Source of the DNA: Palsa-504 sp963806335
GTDB lineage: Bacteria > Actinomycetota > Actinomycetes > Streptosporangiales > Streptosporangiaceae
Reading direction: 5' to 3'
Length of the DNA: 64,000 nucleotides
Assembly (NCBI GenBank): GCA_963806335.1
Contig: CAWDXO010000021.1
Span: 62,001 to 126,000, forward strand
This document shows positions 1-8,660 of the stretch, in pieces. The translations under genes were made by a program, and so were the position numbers. The number at the start of each line of letters is the position of its first letter. The first letter of the stretch is position 1. Under the pieces are notes generated by a model, which searched no databases, was not told the origin of the DNA, and worked only from the letters and a program-made list of their open reading frames with translations.

Positions 1-466
1 TGAGCCCGTGCGCGAGGTCGGCCATCGGGCCCAGGTCCCCCTGGCCGATCGAGCCGAGCCTGCGGACCGGTGGCGCGAAGCCCTCGTTCAGCAACGTGAT
101 AATCATCTTGGCCAGCTCGGGGCGGACGCCGGTCACGCCCTTGGCGTAGCTGTTGGCCAGGCAGAGCATCGCGCCGCGGACCACGTCGGCCGGGGCCACG
201 TCGCCCTGGGCGATCCGGTGGTTGAGGACCAGCCGATGGTTAAACCGCTGGCGTTCGGCCGGGTCAAGCAGGAATGACTTGCGTTCGCCGACCCCGGTGG
301 TGAGACCATAAACCGCCTCGTCGCCATTAAGCACTTCTTCCACCACCGCGCGCGATTGGCGCATCGCGGCAATCGCCGCAGGCTCAAGCGCAACGGCTTC
401 TCCGTGCCGGGCAGCGGCGACGACCTGCGTAACAGTCAGGTTACTTCCATTGAGCATGATCGTCAT
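1..466 (-). CDS. Aromatic amino acid ammonia-lyase (HAL/PAL family), N-terminal part
   Basis: The reading frame runs off the left edge; about 155 residues of a protein normally near 500 are visible. It starts at an ATG (complement of 464-466). The N-terminal segment has the family's catalytic-tyrosine loop VYGLTTGVG, with Tyr at residue 53, the same number as in bacterial histidine ammonia-lyase, followed by the RLVLNHRIAQGD and GVTGVRPELA segments typical of this family. Enzymes of this family remove ammonia from His, Phe or Tyr using an MIO cofactor made from Ala-Ser-Gly, which lies outside the window, so the substrate cannot be assigned. It is divergent from a peptide ABC transporter operon, which hints at an amino-acid uptake/catabolism link (inference). 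Confidence 0.85.
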   Translation of the reverse strand, partial: MTIMLNGSNLTVTQVVAAARHGEAVALEPAAIAAMRQSRAVVEEVLNGDEAVYGLTTGVGERKSFLLDPAERQRFNHRLVLNHRIAQGDVAPADVVRGAMLCLANSYAKGVTGVRPELAKMIITLLNEGFAPPVRRLGSIGQGDLGPMADLAHGL

Positions 467-552
467 TAATTGCTCACCCATCTATAACTGAGCTAGGCTG
501 TGCCGTTCTGGAACGTTCCGCACGAGGCGGCCCGGCATGGAGGAGGCCAGCG

Positions 553-1506
553 ATGGCAACGTTCCTATTGAAACGCCTAGGGCTGATGGTCCTCACGTTG
601 TGGATCCTCACCGTGATGATATTCTTCGCCGGCCAGGTCCTCCCGGGTGATCCCGGCCGCGCCAGGCTTGGCAACCTCGCGTCGCAAAGCGCCGTGCAGG
701 CGCTGGACCAGCAACTCGGGGTCAACAAGCCGCTCATCACCAGGTACCTGAGCTGGCTCGGCGGGCTGCTGCACGGCAACCTGGGCCAGTCCTACACTTA
801 CTCCTCGGCGGTGGAGCCTTTCATCCGGGCCGCGCTGTTCAATTCGATCAAGCTGGCCGCGCTCGCCTTCGTGATCGTGGTGCCGCTCGGCATCATCGGC
901 GGCGTGATCGCCGCGCTCTACGCGGGTCGCGGCACGGACCGCGTCATCTCGGTGACCGGGCTTTCGCTGTCCACCGTGCCCGAGTTCGTCTCCGGCATCG
1001 TGCTCATCGTGGTGTTCGGCGTCGAGCTGAAGTGGCTGCCGGTCACCGCCTCGGCCGGGGCGGGCGCCTCGCCCCTGGAGCAGCTGAAGCACCTGATTTT
1101 GCCGGCTATACCGCTCGTTTTTGTGCTATTCGGCTACATTGCCCGTATGGCCAGGGCAGGGACCATCGAGGCGCTGAACTCCGACTACACGCGGACCGCG
1201 GTGCTGAAGGGGCTGCCGCGTGCGACCGTGATCCGCCGGCACGTGCTGCGGAACTCGCTGCTGCCGACCATCACCGTGATCGCGACCCAGACCGGGTACC
1301 TGATCGGCGGGCTGGTCGTGGTGGAAACGCTCTTCAACTACCAGGGCCTCGGGAACCTGATCTACAAGGCCGCGGTGGCCCACGACTTCCCGATGCTGGA
1401 AGCCGGGGTCCTGGTTATCGGCGTGGTCTACGTGCTGGCCACGCTGGTCGCGGACCTGCTGATAACGTTGCTCAATCCGCGGCTGCGCATCGGGGGCACG
1501 CAATGA
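553..1506 (+). CDS. ABC transporter permease, DppB/OppB type
   Basis: This is a 317-residue inner-membrane permease of the dipeptide/oligopeptide/nickel family. It starts with the typical short cytoplasmic N-terminus and a first membrane helix (LMVLTLWILTVMIFFAGQVL), then has five further hydrophobic helices and the EAA-type coupling loop around YTRTAVLKGLPRATVIRRHVLRN. A GGAGG ribosome site lies at 540-544, 8 nt before the ATG. It is the first gene of a four-gene operon; the stop codon overlaps the start of the second permease as ATGA. It should pair with the next permease to form the transmembrane pore. Confidence 0.93.
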   Translation: MATFLLKRLGLMVLTLWILTVMIFFAGQVLPGDPGRARLGNLASQSAVQALDQQLGVNKPLITRYLSWLGGLLHGNLGQSYTYSSAVEPFIRAALFNSIKLAALAFVIVVPLGIIGGVIAALYAGRGTDRVISVTGLSLSTVPEFVSGIVLIVVFGVELKWLPVTASAGAGASPLEQLKHLILPAIPLVFVLFGYIARMARAGTIEALNSDYTRTAVLKGLPRATVIRRHVLRNSLLPTITVIATQTGYLIGGLVVVETLFNYQGLGNLIYKAAVAHDFPMLEAGVLVIGVVYVLATLVADLLITLLNPRLRIGGTQ

Positions 1507-2456
1507 GCGGCTATATCTCGCAGCCGGCCGAGCCGGGCGTTCCGTCGCCGACCGATCCGGTCGCGCCGCTCGACCGGACCGGCGGGTACCTCGGGCCGAC
1601 CGGGCAGGCCGCGGTGACGGCCGCGAGCCGGGCCGCGCCGGCCAGATGGCAGCTGCTGCTGCGCAAGCCGATGTTCTTCGTCGGCGCGGGCATCTTGCTG
1701 TTCTGGGTGGTCTGCGCCCTCTTCGGGCACCTGATCGCGCCGTACAACCCGCTGGCCCAGAACCTGCTCTTCAATAACGCGGCCCCGTCGGGGGCGCACT
1801 GGTTCGGCACCGACCCCCTCGGCCGGGACGTGCTGTCCCGGGTCATCGTCGGCGCCAGGGACATCCTGATCATCACCCCGCTGGCCACCGTGATCGGCAC
1901 CATCCTCGGCACCGCCCTCGGGCTGGCCATGGGCTACCTGGGCGGCGCCTTCGACCTGGTGGCCGGGCGGATCGTGGAGGCCGTCCTCGCGCTGCCCTTC
2001 GTGATCATCGCGTTCCTGTTCGTCGTGGCCATCGGCCCGTCCGTGGCGGCGATTACCATCATCATCGGCCTGGTCTTCACGCCGCTGATCGCGCGCACGG
2101 TCCGGGCGGCGGTGCAGGTTGAGCGCAGTCAGGATTACGTACCGTCCGCCCGGCTGCTCGGCGAGAACGCGGCCCGGGTCATGTTCGGCGAGATCCTGCC
2201 CAACGTCATGCCCGCCATCGTGGTCGAGTTCACGGTCCGGCTGGGCTACGCGGTCTTCGCGGTAGCCACGCTGTCCTTCCTCGGCTTCGGCATCCAGCCG
2301 CCCACCCCCGACTGGGGGGCGGACATCGCGGCCAACTACGTCAACCTGGTCTCCGGTTACTGGTGGCAGACGCTGTTCCCGGCGTTCGCCATCGCCTCGC
2401 TGGTGACCGCGGTCATCTTCATCGCGGACTCGATCGAACAGGTGCTCGCGGCATGA
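1503..2456 (+). CDS. ABC transporter permease, DppC/OppC type
   Basis: This 317-residue permease starts at an ATG overlapping the previous stop. A Pro/Gly-rich cytoplasmic N-terminus of about 50 residues precedes the first helix (PMFFVGAGILLFWVVCALFG). Then comes the OppC N-terminal signature HWFGTDPLGRDVLSRVI, followed by the permease core with five helices and the coupling loop RSQDYVPSARLLGENAARVM. It is the partner of the upstream DppB-type permease. The gene ends in an ATGA that could couple translation to the ATPase gene. Confidence 0.93.
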   Translation: MSGYISQPAEPGVPSPTDPVAPLDRTGGYLGPTGQAAVTAASRAAPARWQLLLRKPMFFVGAGILLFWVVCALFGHLIAPYNPLAQNLLFNNAAPSGAHWFGTDPLGRDVLSRVIVGARDILIITPLATVIGTILGTALGLAMGYLGGAFDLVAGRIVEAVLALPFVIIAFLFVVAIGPSVAAITIIIGLVFTPLIARTVRAAVQVERSQDYVPSARLLGENAARVMFGEILPNVMPAIVVEFTVRLGYAVFAVATLSFLGFGIQPPTPDWGADIAANYVNLVSGYWWQTLFPAFAIASLVTAVIFIADSIEQVLAA

Positions 2457-2497
2457 GCGCGCCTGAAGGCCCCCCGGAGGCGAGCGGGAGACCACGC

Positions 2498-4606
2498 ATG
2501 ACCACCGAACCGTTGCCCGATCTGGCCGGCACCGCCGCGGCGTCTTCGGGGCCTTCGGGTTCTTCGGCGTCTTCAGATCCGGCCCTGGCGGTCTCGCGCC
2601 TGGACATCACTTACCGGGTCCGCGGCCAGGACCGCCTCGCGGTGTCTGACGTGTCATTCTCCATCGGCCGCGGCGAGTCCTACGGGCTAGTGGGCGAGTC
2701 CGGGTCCGGCAAGTCCACGGTCGCGCTCGCGCTGGTGCGTTACCTGCCCAGCAACGGCCGGGTGAGCGCCGGGACGATCAGCATCGACGGGCGTGACCCG
2801 CTGTCGATGCGGTCGGCGGAGCTGCGTGACCTGCGGGCCCGCACCGTCTCGATGGTGTACCAGGAGCCGGGGCGGGCGCTCAACCCGTCGCTCCGGGTCG
2901 GGGAACAGATCGCCGAGGTGTTCCGGATCGCCGGCGAATCTCGGGACTCGGCGATGCGGTCGGCCGAGGAGATGCTGCGCAAGGTCCAGATATCGGACCC
3001 GGACCGGGTGATGCGGCGGTACCCGCACGAGCTGTCCGGCGGGATGGCACAGCGGGCGGTCATCGCGATCGCGCTGGCGGTCTCGCCGTCGCTGCTGATC
3101 CTGGACGAGCCGACCACCGCGCTCGACGCGACCGTCGAGGCCGAAGTGCTCGACCTGGTCGCGGCCCTGCGCCAGGAGTTCGACACCACGGTCCTGTTCA
3201 TCAGCCACAACCTGGCGGTGATCGCCAAGATGTGCGACCGGGTCGGCGTGCTCTACGCGGGCGAGCTAGTCGAGGAGGGTCCCGCCCGGCAGGTGTTCGA
3301 CGATCCGCGGCACCCGTACACGGTCGGGTTGCTGCGCTGCATCCCGCGGCGCGGGCAGCGCAAGGACAGCGACCGGCTGGACACCATCCCCGGCTTCCTG
3401 CCGACACCCGGTCACGCGATGACCGGGTGCATCTTCGCACCGCGGTGCGCGCTCGTGCAGGATCGCTGCCGGGAGTCAGAACCACCGCTCCTCCCCGTCG
3501 ACGCCGTCCGGACCTCGCGCTGCTACTTCCAAGAGCAAGCCCCCGGGCTGCCCCGCGCCACCCCCGCCTCGGTGCCCCAGCTCGCGGGAAACGGGGCCGA
3601 CGAGACCGATGGCCCGCTGGTAGCGGTCGAGGGCCTGTCGAAGACCTTCGGGGGAAACATCCGGGCCCTGGCCGGAGTGGACCTGTCCATCGAGCGAGGC
3701 GAGACCCTCGGGCTGGTCGGCGAGTCGGGGAGCGGCAAGACGACGCTCGCGCGCGTCCTGCTCGGGCTCATCACGCCGGACGAGGGCTCGGTCGTCACCC
3801 TGCACGGCACGCCGCTCAGCCCGGACGTGCGCCGGCGGCCGCGGGAGATCCTGCGCGCGCTGCAGATCGTATTCCAGAACCCGGACTCGGCGCTCAACCG
3901 GCGCCACACGGTGCAGGCGCTGATCAGCCGTCCGCTGACCCGGCTGGCCGGGCTCTCCGGTTCGCGGCTGCGTGACCGGCTGGAAGAGCTGATCGCCTCG
4001 GTGCGGCTGGAGGACCGGCACCTGCCGCTGCGCCCGAGCCAGCTTTCCGGCGGGCTCAAGCAGCGGGTCGCGATCGCGCGCGCCTTCGGCGCCGGGCCCG
4101 AGGTGGTGGTCTGCGACGAACCGACGTCGGCGCTCGACGTCTCGGTCCAGGCGGCCATCCTCAACCTGCTCGCGGACCTGCAGAAAACGGAACGGGCCAC
4201 CTACCTGTTCATCTCCCACGACCTGGGCCTGGTCAGGTACCTTTCGGACCGCATCGTGGTGCTGTACCTCGGCCGGGTGATGGAGGTCGGGCCGGCCGAG
4301 ACGGTCTTCGCCGGACCGCACCACCCCTACACCGAGGCGCTGTTCTCGGCCGTGCCGACGCTGGACGGCCAGCGCCCCGCCCGGATCAGGCTGACCGGTG
4401 AGATCCCGTCCGCGGCCAACCCGCCGAGCGGCTGCGTGTTCCATACCCGCTGCCCGCGCAAGCTGACCACCGGCGTCTGCGAATCGACCGAACCGCCGCT
4501 CCTCGAAGAAGAGCCGGGTCATCAGATCCGCTGTCACATCCCGATCGCCGAACTGCGAGAACTCCAGCGCAACCAATCCGCCCCATCCAGGGAGGCTCCT
4601 CAGTGA
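2498..4606 (+). CDS. Double ABC ATPase (DppD-DppF fusion)
   Basis: Two complete ABC ATPase domains occur in one chain of about 700 residues. Each has Walker A (GESGSGKST, then GESGSGKTT), an LSGG signature (LSGGMAQR, LSGGLKQR) and Walker B (LLILDEPTTALD, VVVCDEPTSALD), and each ends in the Cys-containing C-terminal region of peptide importers (GCIFAPRC..., GCVFHTRC...). In most bacteria these are two genes; here a single protein should energise the permease pair. The ATG at 2498 has a GGGAG site 7 nt upstream; an ATG at 2453 overlapping the previous stop is an alternative adding 15 residues. The stop overlaps the GTG start of the binding protein. Confidence 0.93.
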   Translation: MTTEPLPDLAGTAAASSGPSGSSASSDPALAVSRLDITYRVRGQDRLAVSDVSFSIGRGESYGLVGESGSGKSTVALALVRYLPSNGRVSAGTISIDGRDPLSMRSAELRDLRARTVSMVYQEPGRALNPSLRVGEQIAEVFRIAGESRDSAMRSAEEMLRKVQISDPDRVMRRYPHELSGGMAQRAVIAIALAVSPSLLILDEPTTALDATVEAEVLDLVAALRQEFDTTVLFISHNLAVIAKMCDRVGVLYAGELVEEGPARQVFDDPRHPYTVGLLRCIPRRGQRKDSDRLDTIPGFLPTPGHAMTGCIFAPRCALVQDRCRESEPPLLPVDAVRTSRCYFQEQAPGLPRATPASVPQLAGNGADETDGPLVAVEGLSKTFGGNIRALAGVDLSIERGETLGLVGESGSGKTTLARVLLGLITPDEGSVVTLHGTPLSPDVRRRPREILRALQIVFQNPDSALNRRHTVQALISRPLTRLAGLSGSRLRDRLEELIASVRLEDRHLPLRPSQLSGGLKQRVAIARAFGAGPEVVVCDEPTSALDVSVQAAILNLLADLQKTERATYLFISHDLGLVRYLSDRIVVLYLGRVMEVGPAETVFAGPHHPYTEALFSAVPTLDGQRPARIRLTGEIPSAANPPSGCVFHTRCPRKLTTGVCESTEPPLLEEEPGHQIRCHIPIAELRELQRNQSAPSREAPQ

Positions 4607-6312
4607 CCAGGAATATCGACCACAGCCGGCTCGGGCGCTTGCGCCAGGGCCAGGGTGAGATCGCTAATCACGTTATCGACGAGTTCGCCGCGGGACGGCT
4701 GTCCCGCCGCGACTTCATCCGCCGCGGCACGGTAGTCGGCATCTCGGTGCCGCTGCTCGGGTCGATACTCGCGGCCTGCAGCTCGTCGAGCTCGTCGAGC
4801 CCGGCGGCGACGGGCTCGTCTTCGTCGGCCGCCGCCGGGGCGGCCGGCGCGGTGATCAAGGCCGGCATCGTCACGCCGACCGGGGCCATCAACCCGGTGA
4901 CCGTGCCCGATCAGGGCGGCCTCGACATGCTCGCGCAGACCGGCGAGTACCTGTGCCTGTCCACGCAGACCCTGACCCTGAAGCCGGTGCTGGCGACCAG
5001 CTGGTCGGCCAACTCCGCCGCCGACGTCTGGACGTTCAAGATCCGCCAGGGCGTCAAGTTCCACAACGGCGCCACGCTGACCGCCGACGACGTGGTGTAC
5101 ACCTACAAGCTGCAGACGAACACCAAGAACGCGTCGAACGCGCTGTCGGTGTTCGCCGGGGTGCTCTCGCCCTCCGGCGTGGTGAAGGTCGACGACTACA
5201 CGGTCGCCTTCCACCTGGAGGCCCCGAACGGGAACTTCCCGTACCTGACCTCGTCCGACAACTACAACATGATCATCATCCCGAATAACTACGACCCGGC
5301 CAGCTGGCAGAGCTCGTTCATCGGCACCGGCCCGTTCGTGCTCGGCTCGTACACGCCGAAGGTGGGCGCCACGTTCACCCGCAACGAGTCCTACTGGGGC
5401 ACCAAGGCGCTGCCGTCGCAGACCCAGTTCACGTTCTACGACACCCCGTCCGCCTCGATCCTCGCGCTGACCGGCGGGACCATCGACGTCCTCGGGCAGT
5501 TCACGGTGACCGGCGGGGAGGCACTGCTCAACGGCAGCTACAACATCATCAAGCTGAAGTCGAGCGCGCACCGCGAGCTGTCGATGCGCAACGACCAGGC
5601 GCCGTTCACCGACCCGCGGGTGCGTCAGGCGATCGCGCTCACCCTCAACCGGCCGCAGATCGTCAGCGCGCTGTTCAAGGGCTACGCCGACGTCGGGAAC
5701 GACAGCCCGTTCGCGCCCGTCTTCCCGTCCACCAACACCAGCATCCCCCAGCGCATGCAGAACCTCAGCCAGGCTAAGTCGCTGCTCGCCGCGGCGGGGC
5801 ACAGCTCGGGATTCTCTACCCAGCTCATCACCGAGAACTTCCTCGAGATCCCCGACTACGCCCAGATCGTGGTGCAAGAGGCGGCGGCCATCGGCGTGAA
5901 GATCAACCTGAAGGTCGAGAGCTCGTCCACCTACTACGGGAAGGCCACATTCGGGAACTCCGACTGGCTGGACGCGACCATGAGCCTGGTCGACTACGGG
6001 CACCGCAGCGTCCCGAACGTGTTCCTGACCGCCCCGCTGCAGACGATCAACACCAAGACCGGGACCGGGCCGTGGAACGCCGCCCACTTCAGCAACTCCC
6101 AGTACGACAAGCTGGTCGCGCAGTACATCGCGGCCGTCGATCTGTCCACCCAGAAGAGCCTCGCCGGGCAGATCGAGACGCTGCTGCTGGCCCAGACGCC
6201 GGTCATCTTCGGGTACTTCTACAACTACCTGACGGCCACCGCCAAGGGCGTCAGCGGGGTGTACCCGACCGCGATCGGACACCTGTTCCTGTACGACGCG
6301 GCTAAGAGCTAG
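4603..6312 (+). CDS. ABC transporter substrate-binding lipoprotein (SBP family 5)
   Basis: This is a 569-residue extracellular solute-binding protein for peptides or peptide-like compounds. The GTG start overlaps the ATPase stop. The N-terminus has a twin-arginine signal (SRRDFIRRG) followed by a hydrophobic stretch and a lipobox ending in LAAC, so it should be Tat-exported and lipid-anchored. A low-complexity Ser linker follows the cysteine. The mature part has the family pattern, including WTFKIRQGVKFHNGATLTAD and the FTDPRVRQAIALTLNR segment. It delivers ligand to the permeases encoded upstream. The ligand cannot be read from sequence; peptides are the family default. Confidence 0.93.
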   Translation: MTRNIDHSRLGRLRQGQGEIANHVIDEFAAGRLSRRDFIRRGTVVGISVPLLGSILAACSSSSSSSPAATGSSSSAAAGAAGAVIKAGIVTPTGAINPVTVPDQGGLDMLAQTGEYLCLSTQTLTLKPVLATSWSANSAADVWTFKIRQGVKFHNGATLTADDVVYTYKLQTNTKNASNALSVFAGVLSPSGVVKVDDYTVAFHLEAPNGNFPYLTSSDNYNMIIIPNNYDPASWQSSFIGTGPFVLGSYTPKVGATFTRNESYWGTKALPSQTQFTFYDTPSASILALTGGTIDVLGQFTVTGGEALLNGSYNIIKLKSSAHRELSMRNDQAPFTDPRVRQAIALTLNRPQIVSALFKGYADVGNDSPFAPVFPSTNTSIPQRMQNLSQAKSLLAAAGHSSGFSTQLITENFLEIPDYAQIVVQEAAAIGVKINLKVESSSTYYGKATFGNSDWLDATMSLVDYGHRSVPNVFLTAPLQTINTKTGTGPWNAAHFSNSQYDKLVAQYIAAVDLSTQKSLAGQIETLLLAQTPVIFGYFYNYLTATAKGVSGVYPTAIGHLFLYDAAKS

Positions 6313-6328
6313 CCGGCGTCGCCTTGGG

Positions 6329-6371
6329 CCGTGTGCCGCGCCGGTGTTCTCGTTCCCGGCGCGGCGCACGG
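6329..6371 (+). terminator. Strong hairpin terminator of the peptide ABC operon
   Basis: A 16-bp GC stem with a single G-T wobble (arms 6329-6344 and 6356-6371) and an 11-nt loop sits 17 nt after the binding-protein stop. There is no U-tract, as is usual in high-GC actinobacteria. Confidence 0.75.
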
Positions 6372-6477
6372 TACAGGAATGCCCGGGCCGGTGAGCGTGC
6401 TGACATAGGGGATCGGCTGGCCTGAGAATGCGCCGGCCTGGCGGCATGCGCTGGCTCAGGGAGGGAAGGCAGCCGGG

Positions 6478-7206
6478 ATGGCGACTGACAACCGGACCCG
6501 GGCCGGTGCCCACGGGCATGACCACGGGCATCATCACCGGGACGTGTCCGGTGGCTGGCTGCGTCCGGCCGTGTTCGGCGCCATGGACGGGCTGGTGACC
6601 AACGTGTCGCTGATCGCGGGGGTAGGCGGCGGCGGCGCGTCCGCGCACACCATCGTCCTTACCGGCCTGGCCGGCCTGGCCGCGGGCGCCTTCTCGATGG
6701 CGGCCGGGGAGTACGTCTCGGTTTCCTCCCAGAACGAGCTCATCTACGCCGAGGTCGACAAGGAGCGGCTCGAGCTCGAGAACAACGCCGTCGCCGAGCA
6801 GGCCGAGCTGGCAGGCATGCTACGGGCCCGCGGGGTCAGCCCGGCCACGGCACGGCAGGCCGCGGCCGAGATCTCCGCGCACCCGGAAAAGGCCCTCGCC
6901 GTGCATACCCTCGAAGAACTCGGCGTGGATTCCAACGAGCTGCCCTCGCCGTTGGTGGCCGCGGGCGCCTCACTGGCCTCGTTCGCGGTCGGGGCCCTCA
7001 TCCCGTTGTTCCCCTACCTTGTCGGAGTGCCCCTGCTCGGCGTCGCGCTCGGCCTCGCCGCGGTCGCCTCGGTGGTGGGCGGCGGCATCGTCGCCCGGCT
7101 GACCGACCGGCCGTTCTGGCGGGGCGCGCTGCGCCAGCTGCTGCTCGGGGCCGCCGCCGCCGGCCTCACCTACCTGATCGGCACCCTGGTCGGTCACGTC
7201 TCCTGA
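6478..7206 (+). CDS. VIT1/CCC1-family iron/manganese transporter
   Basis: This is a 242-residue membrane protein of the vacuolar iron transporter family. The His-rich N-terminus (HGHDHGHHHRD) precedes helix 1, with the family signature GAMDGLVTNVSLIAGVGGG. Helix 2 carries AAGEYVSVSSQNE, then a hydrophilic Glu-rich metal-binding loop of about 80 residues, then three C-terminal helices. It should move Fe2+ or Mn2+ out of the cytosol. A GGGAGGGAAGG ribosome site lies upstream of the ATG. It stands alone, with only 14 nt separating it from the convergent amidohydrolase gene. Confidence 0.9.
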   Translation: MATDNRTRAGAHGHDHGHHHRDVSGGWLRPAVFGAMDGLVTNVSLIAGVGGGGASAHTIVLTGLAGLAAGAFSMAAGEYVSVSSQNELIYAEVDKERLELENNAVAEQAELAGMLRARGVSPATARQAAAEISAHPEKALAVHTLEELGVDSNELPSPLVAAGASLASFAVGALIPLFPYLVGVPLLGVALGLAAVASVVGGGIVARLTDRPFWRGALRQLLLGAAAAGLTYLIGTLVGHVS

Positions 7207-7220
7207 CCCGCTCGGCTCGG

Positions 7221-8507
7221 TCAAGGGGCCGGGTTGGTGAGGGCCTGGCCGGCTACCGGGACGCCCTGCTGCAGGACGAGCCAGATGCGGGCCGGGTCGC
7301 TGAGCAGGTGCGGTTCGGTCAGCGGGTCGCCGTCGATGATCGCCAGGTCGGCCAGCTTCCCCTGCGTCACCGTGCCGACGTGCTCGTCCAGGTCAAGCGC
7401 CTCGGCCGCGGTCTTAGTCGCGGCCACGAGGGCCTGGCTCGGGGTCAGCCCGTGGTGGACCATCCGCTGGATCTCCAGCCCGGTGGCCAGGCTCATATCG
7501 CTGCCGAGCGCGATCTTGACCCCGGCCTGCCGGGCGGCCCGCATGCTGGCCGCGCCCTCCCGCAGGTTGTGCTGGGCTAGTTCCGCCAGCACCGGCGGCA
7601 TCTCGGGATCGGCGTGCGCCGTCGCCGGGTCGACCACCTCGCCCAGGCCCGCCATCCAGTAGTAACCCGACAGGGTAGGGACCAGGACCTGCCCGGAGGC
7701 GGCCATGGCCTCGAGCAGGTCCGGCCGCCGGTGCAGGTACATACCGTGCTCGATCGTGTCGGCACCGTGCCCGATGGCGGCCGCGCACCCGGCCAGCCCC
7801 TCGGCGTGCGCGGCGACCCGGTACCCCAGCCGGTGCGCCTCGTCGGTGACGGCCGCCAGTTCCGGCTCGGTGAGCTGGAGCGGCTCGGGATCCTCAAGCT
7901 CGTTGGAGCGGGCCCCGGTCGTCATCACCTTGACGAAGTCCGCGCCGGCCCGGATCTGCTCCCTGACCGCCCGCCTGACGTCATCGGGGCCGTCGGCTTC
8001 GCGGTACATATCACCGTAGAACCGTCCGCCCGGCGCCGTCGCCGAGACGATCTTCCCGCAGGTCAGCAGCCGGGGGCCACGGAACGCGCCGTACCGCATG
8101 GCCTGCCGGGCCTGCTGCGGCGCATCGCCTTGCGATCCGCACACCCGGATGGTAGTAACGCCGAAGCGCAGGTAGTCGCGGAGCTCGGCCTGCAGGAAAT
8201 GCGCCGCGACACCCGGCAGCGGCGCCTCGGCCCCCTTCGCGACTTCGGGTACGCGGCCGGACGCGTGGGTGTGCGCGTCGGTCAGTCCCGGCATCAGCAC
8301 CCGCTCGCCGACGTCCACGAGGCGCGCGCCGTCCGGGCATGGCTCGCGGGCGTCCGTGACCCGGCCGATGATGCCGTCCTCGACCAAGATTGCCGTGTTG
8401 TCGCGCAGCGGCGCGCCGGTGCCGTCGAATAGCCGGGCCCTGGTCAGCCAGAGCCGTCCTTGCGCCGCGGCCGGAGCCGCGATCAGGGCCGGAAACCTGT
8501 GCGCCAC
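7221..8507 (-). CDS. Metal-dependent amidohydrolase (imidazolonepropionase/prolidase-like)
   Basis: This is a 428-residue amidohydrolase-superfamily enzyme with the complete metal ligand set: HxH in DAHTHASG, the carboxylated Lys in FVKVMTTGA, His in AAHAEG and TIEHG, and Asp in LGSDMSLATG. N- and C-terminal beta-sandwich segments (LTRARLFDGTGAPL, GKLADLAIIDGDPL) flank the barrel. The family hydrolyses amide or cyclic amide bonds, for example in Xaa-Pro dipeptides. The GTG start has a GGAGG-type site upstream. No neighbour on the same strand gives a substrate hint. Confidence 0.88.
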   Translation of the reverse strand: MAHRFPALIAAPAAAQGRLWLTRARLFDGTGAPLRDNTAILVEDGIIGRVTDAREPCPDGARLVDVGERVLMPGLTDAHTHASGRVPEVAKGAEAPLPGVAAHFLQAELRDYLRFGVTTIRVCGSQGDAPQQARQAMRYGAFRGPRLLTCGKIVSATAPGGRFYGDMYREADGPDDVRRAVREQIRAGADFVKVMTTGARSNELEDPEPLQLTEPELAAVTDEAHRLGYRVAAHAEGLAGCAAAIGHGADTIEHGMYLHRRPDLLEAMAASGQVLVPTLSGYYWMAGLGEVVDPATAHADPEMPPVLAELAQHNLREGAASMRAARQAGVKIALGSDMSLATGLEIQRMVHHGLTPSQALVAATKTAAEALDLDEHVGTVTQGKLADLAIIDGDPLTEPHLLSDPARIWLVLQQGVPVAGQALTNPAP

Positions 8508-8660
8508 CTCGCTACCACCTCCAACATGCGTTGACTTCCGAGTCCGTTGTAACGCAAGCGGGACCTAATCCCAAACGCCGGCTCCCTGGCCGCCGATGGA
8601 GTCACCCGGTTACTCCGGTCCGCTCGGGGCCCTAGGGACTACCGGGTGGTAAGGTGCCCC

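Noticed and set aside
4600..6648. 682-codon open frame antisense to the peptide-binding lipoprotein
   Set aside because: Same reason: GC-driven open frame without family character, fully opposite a well-supported gene.
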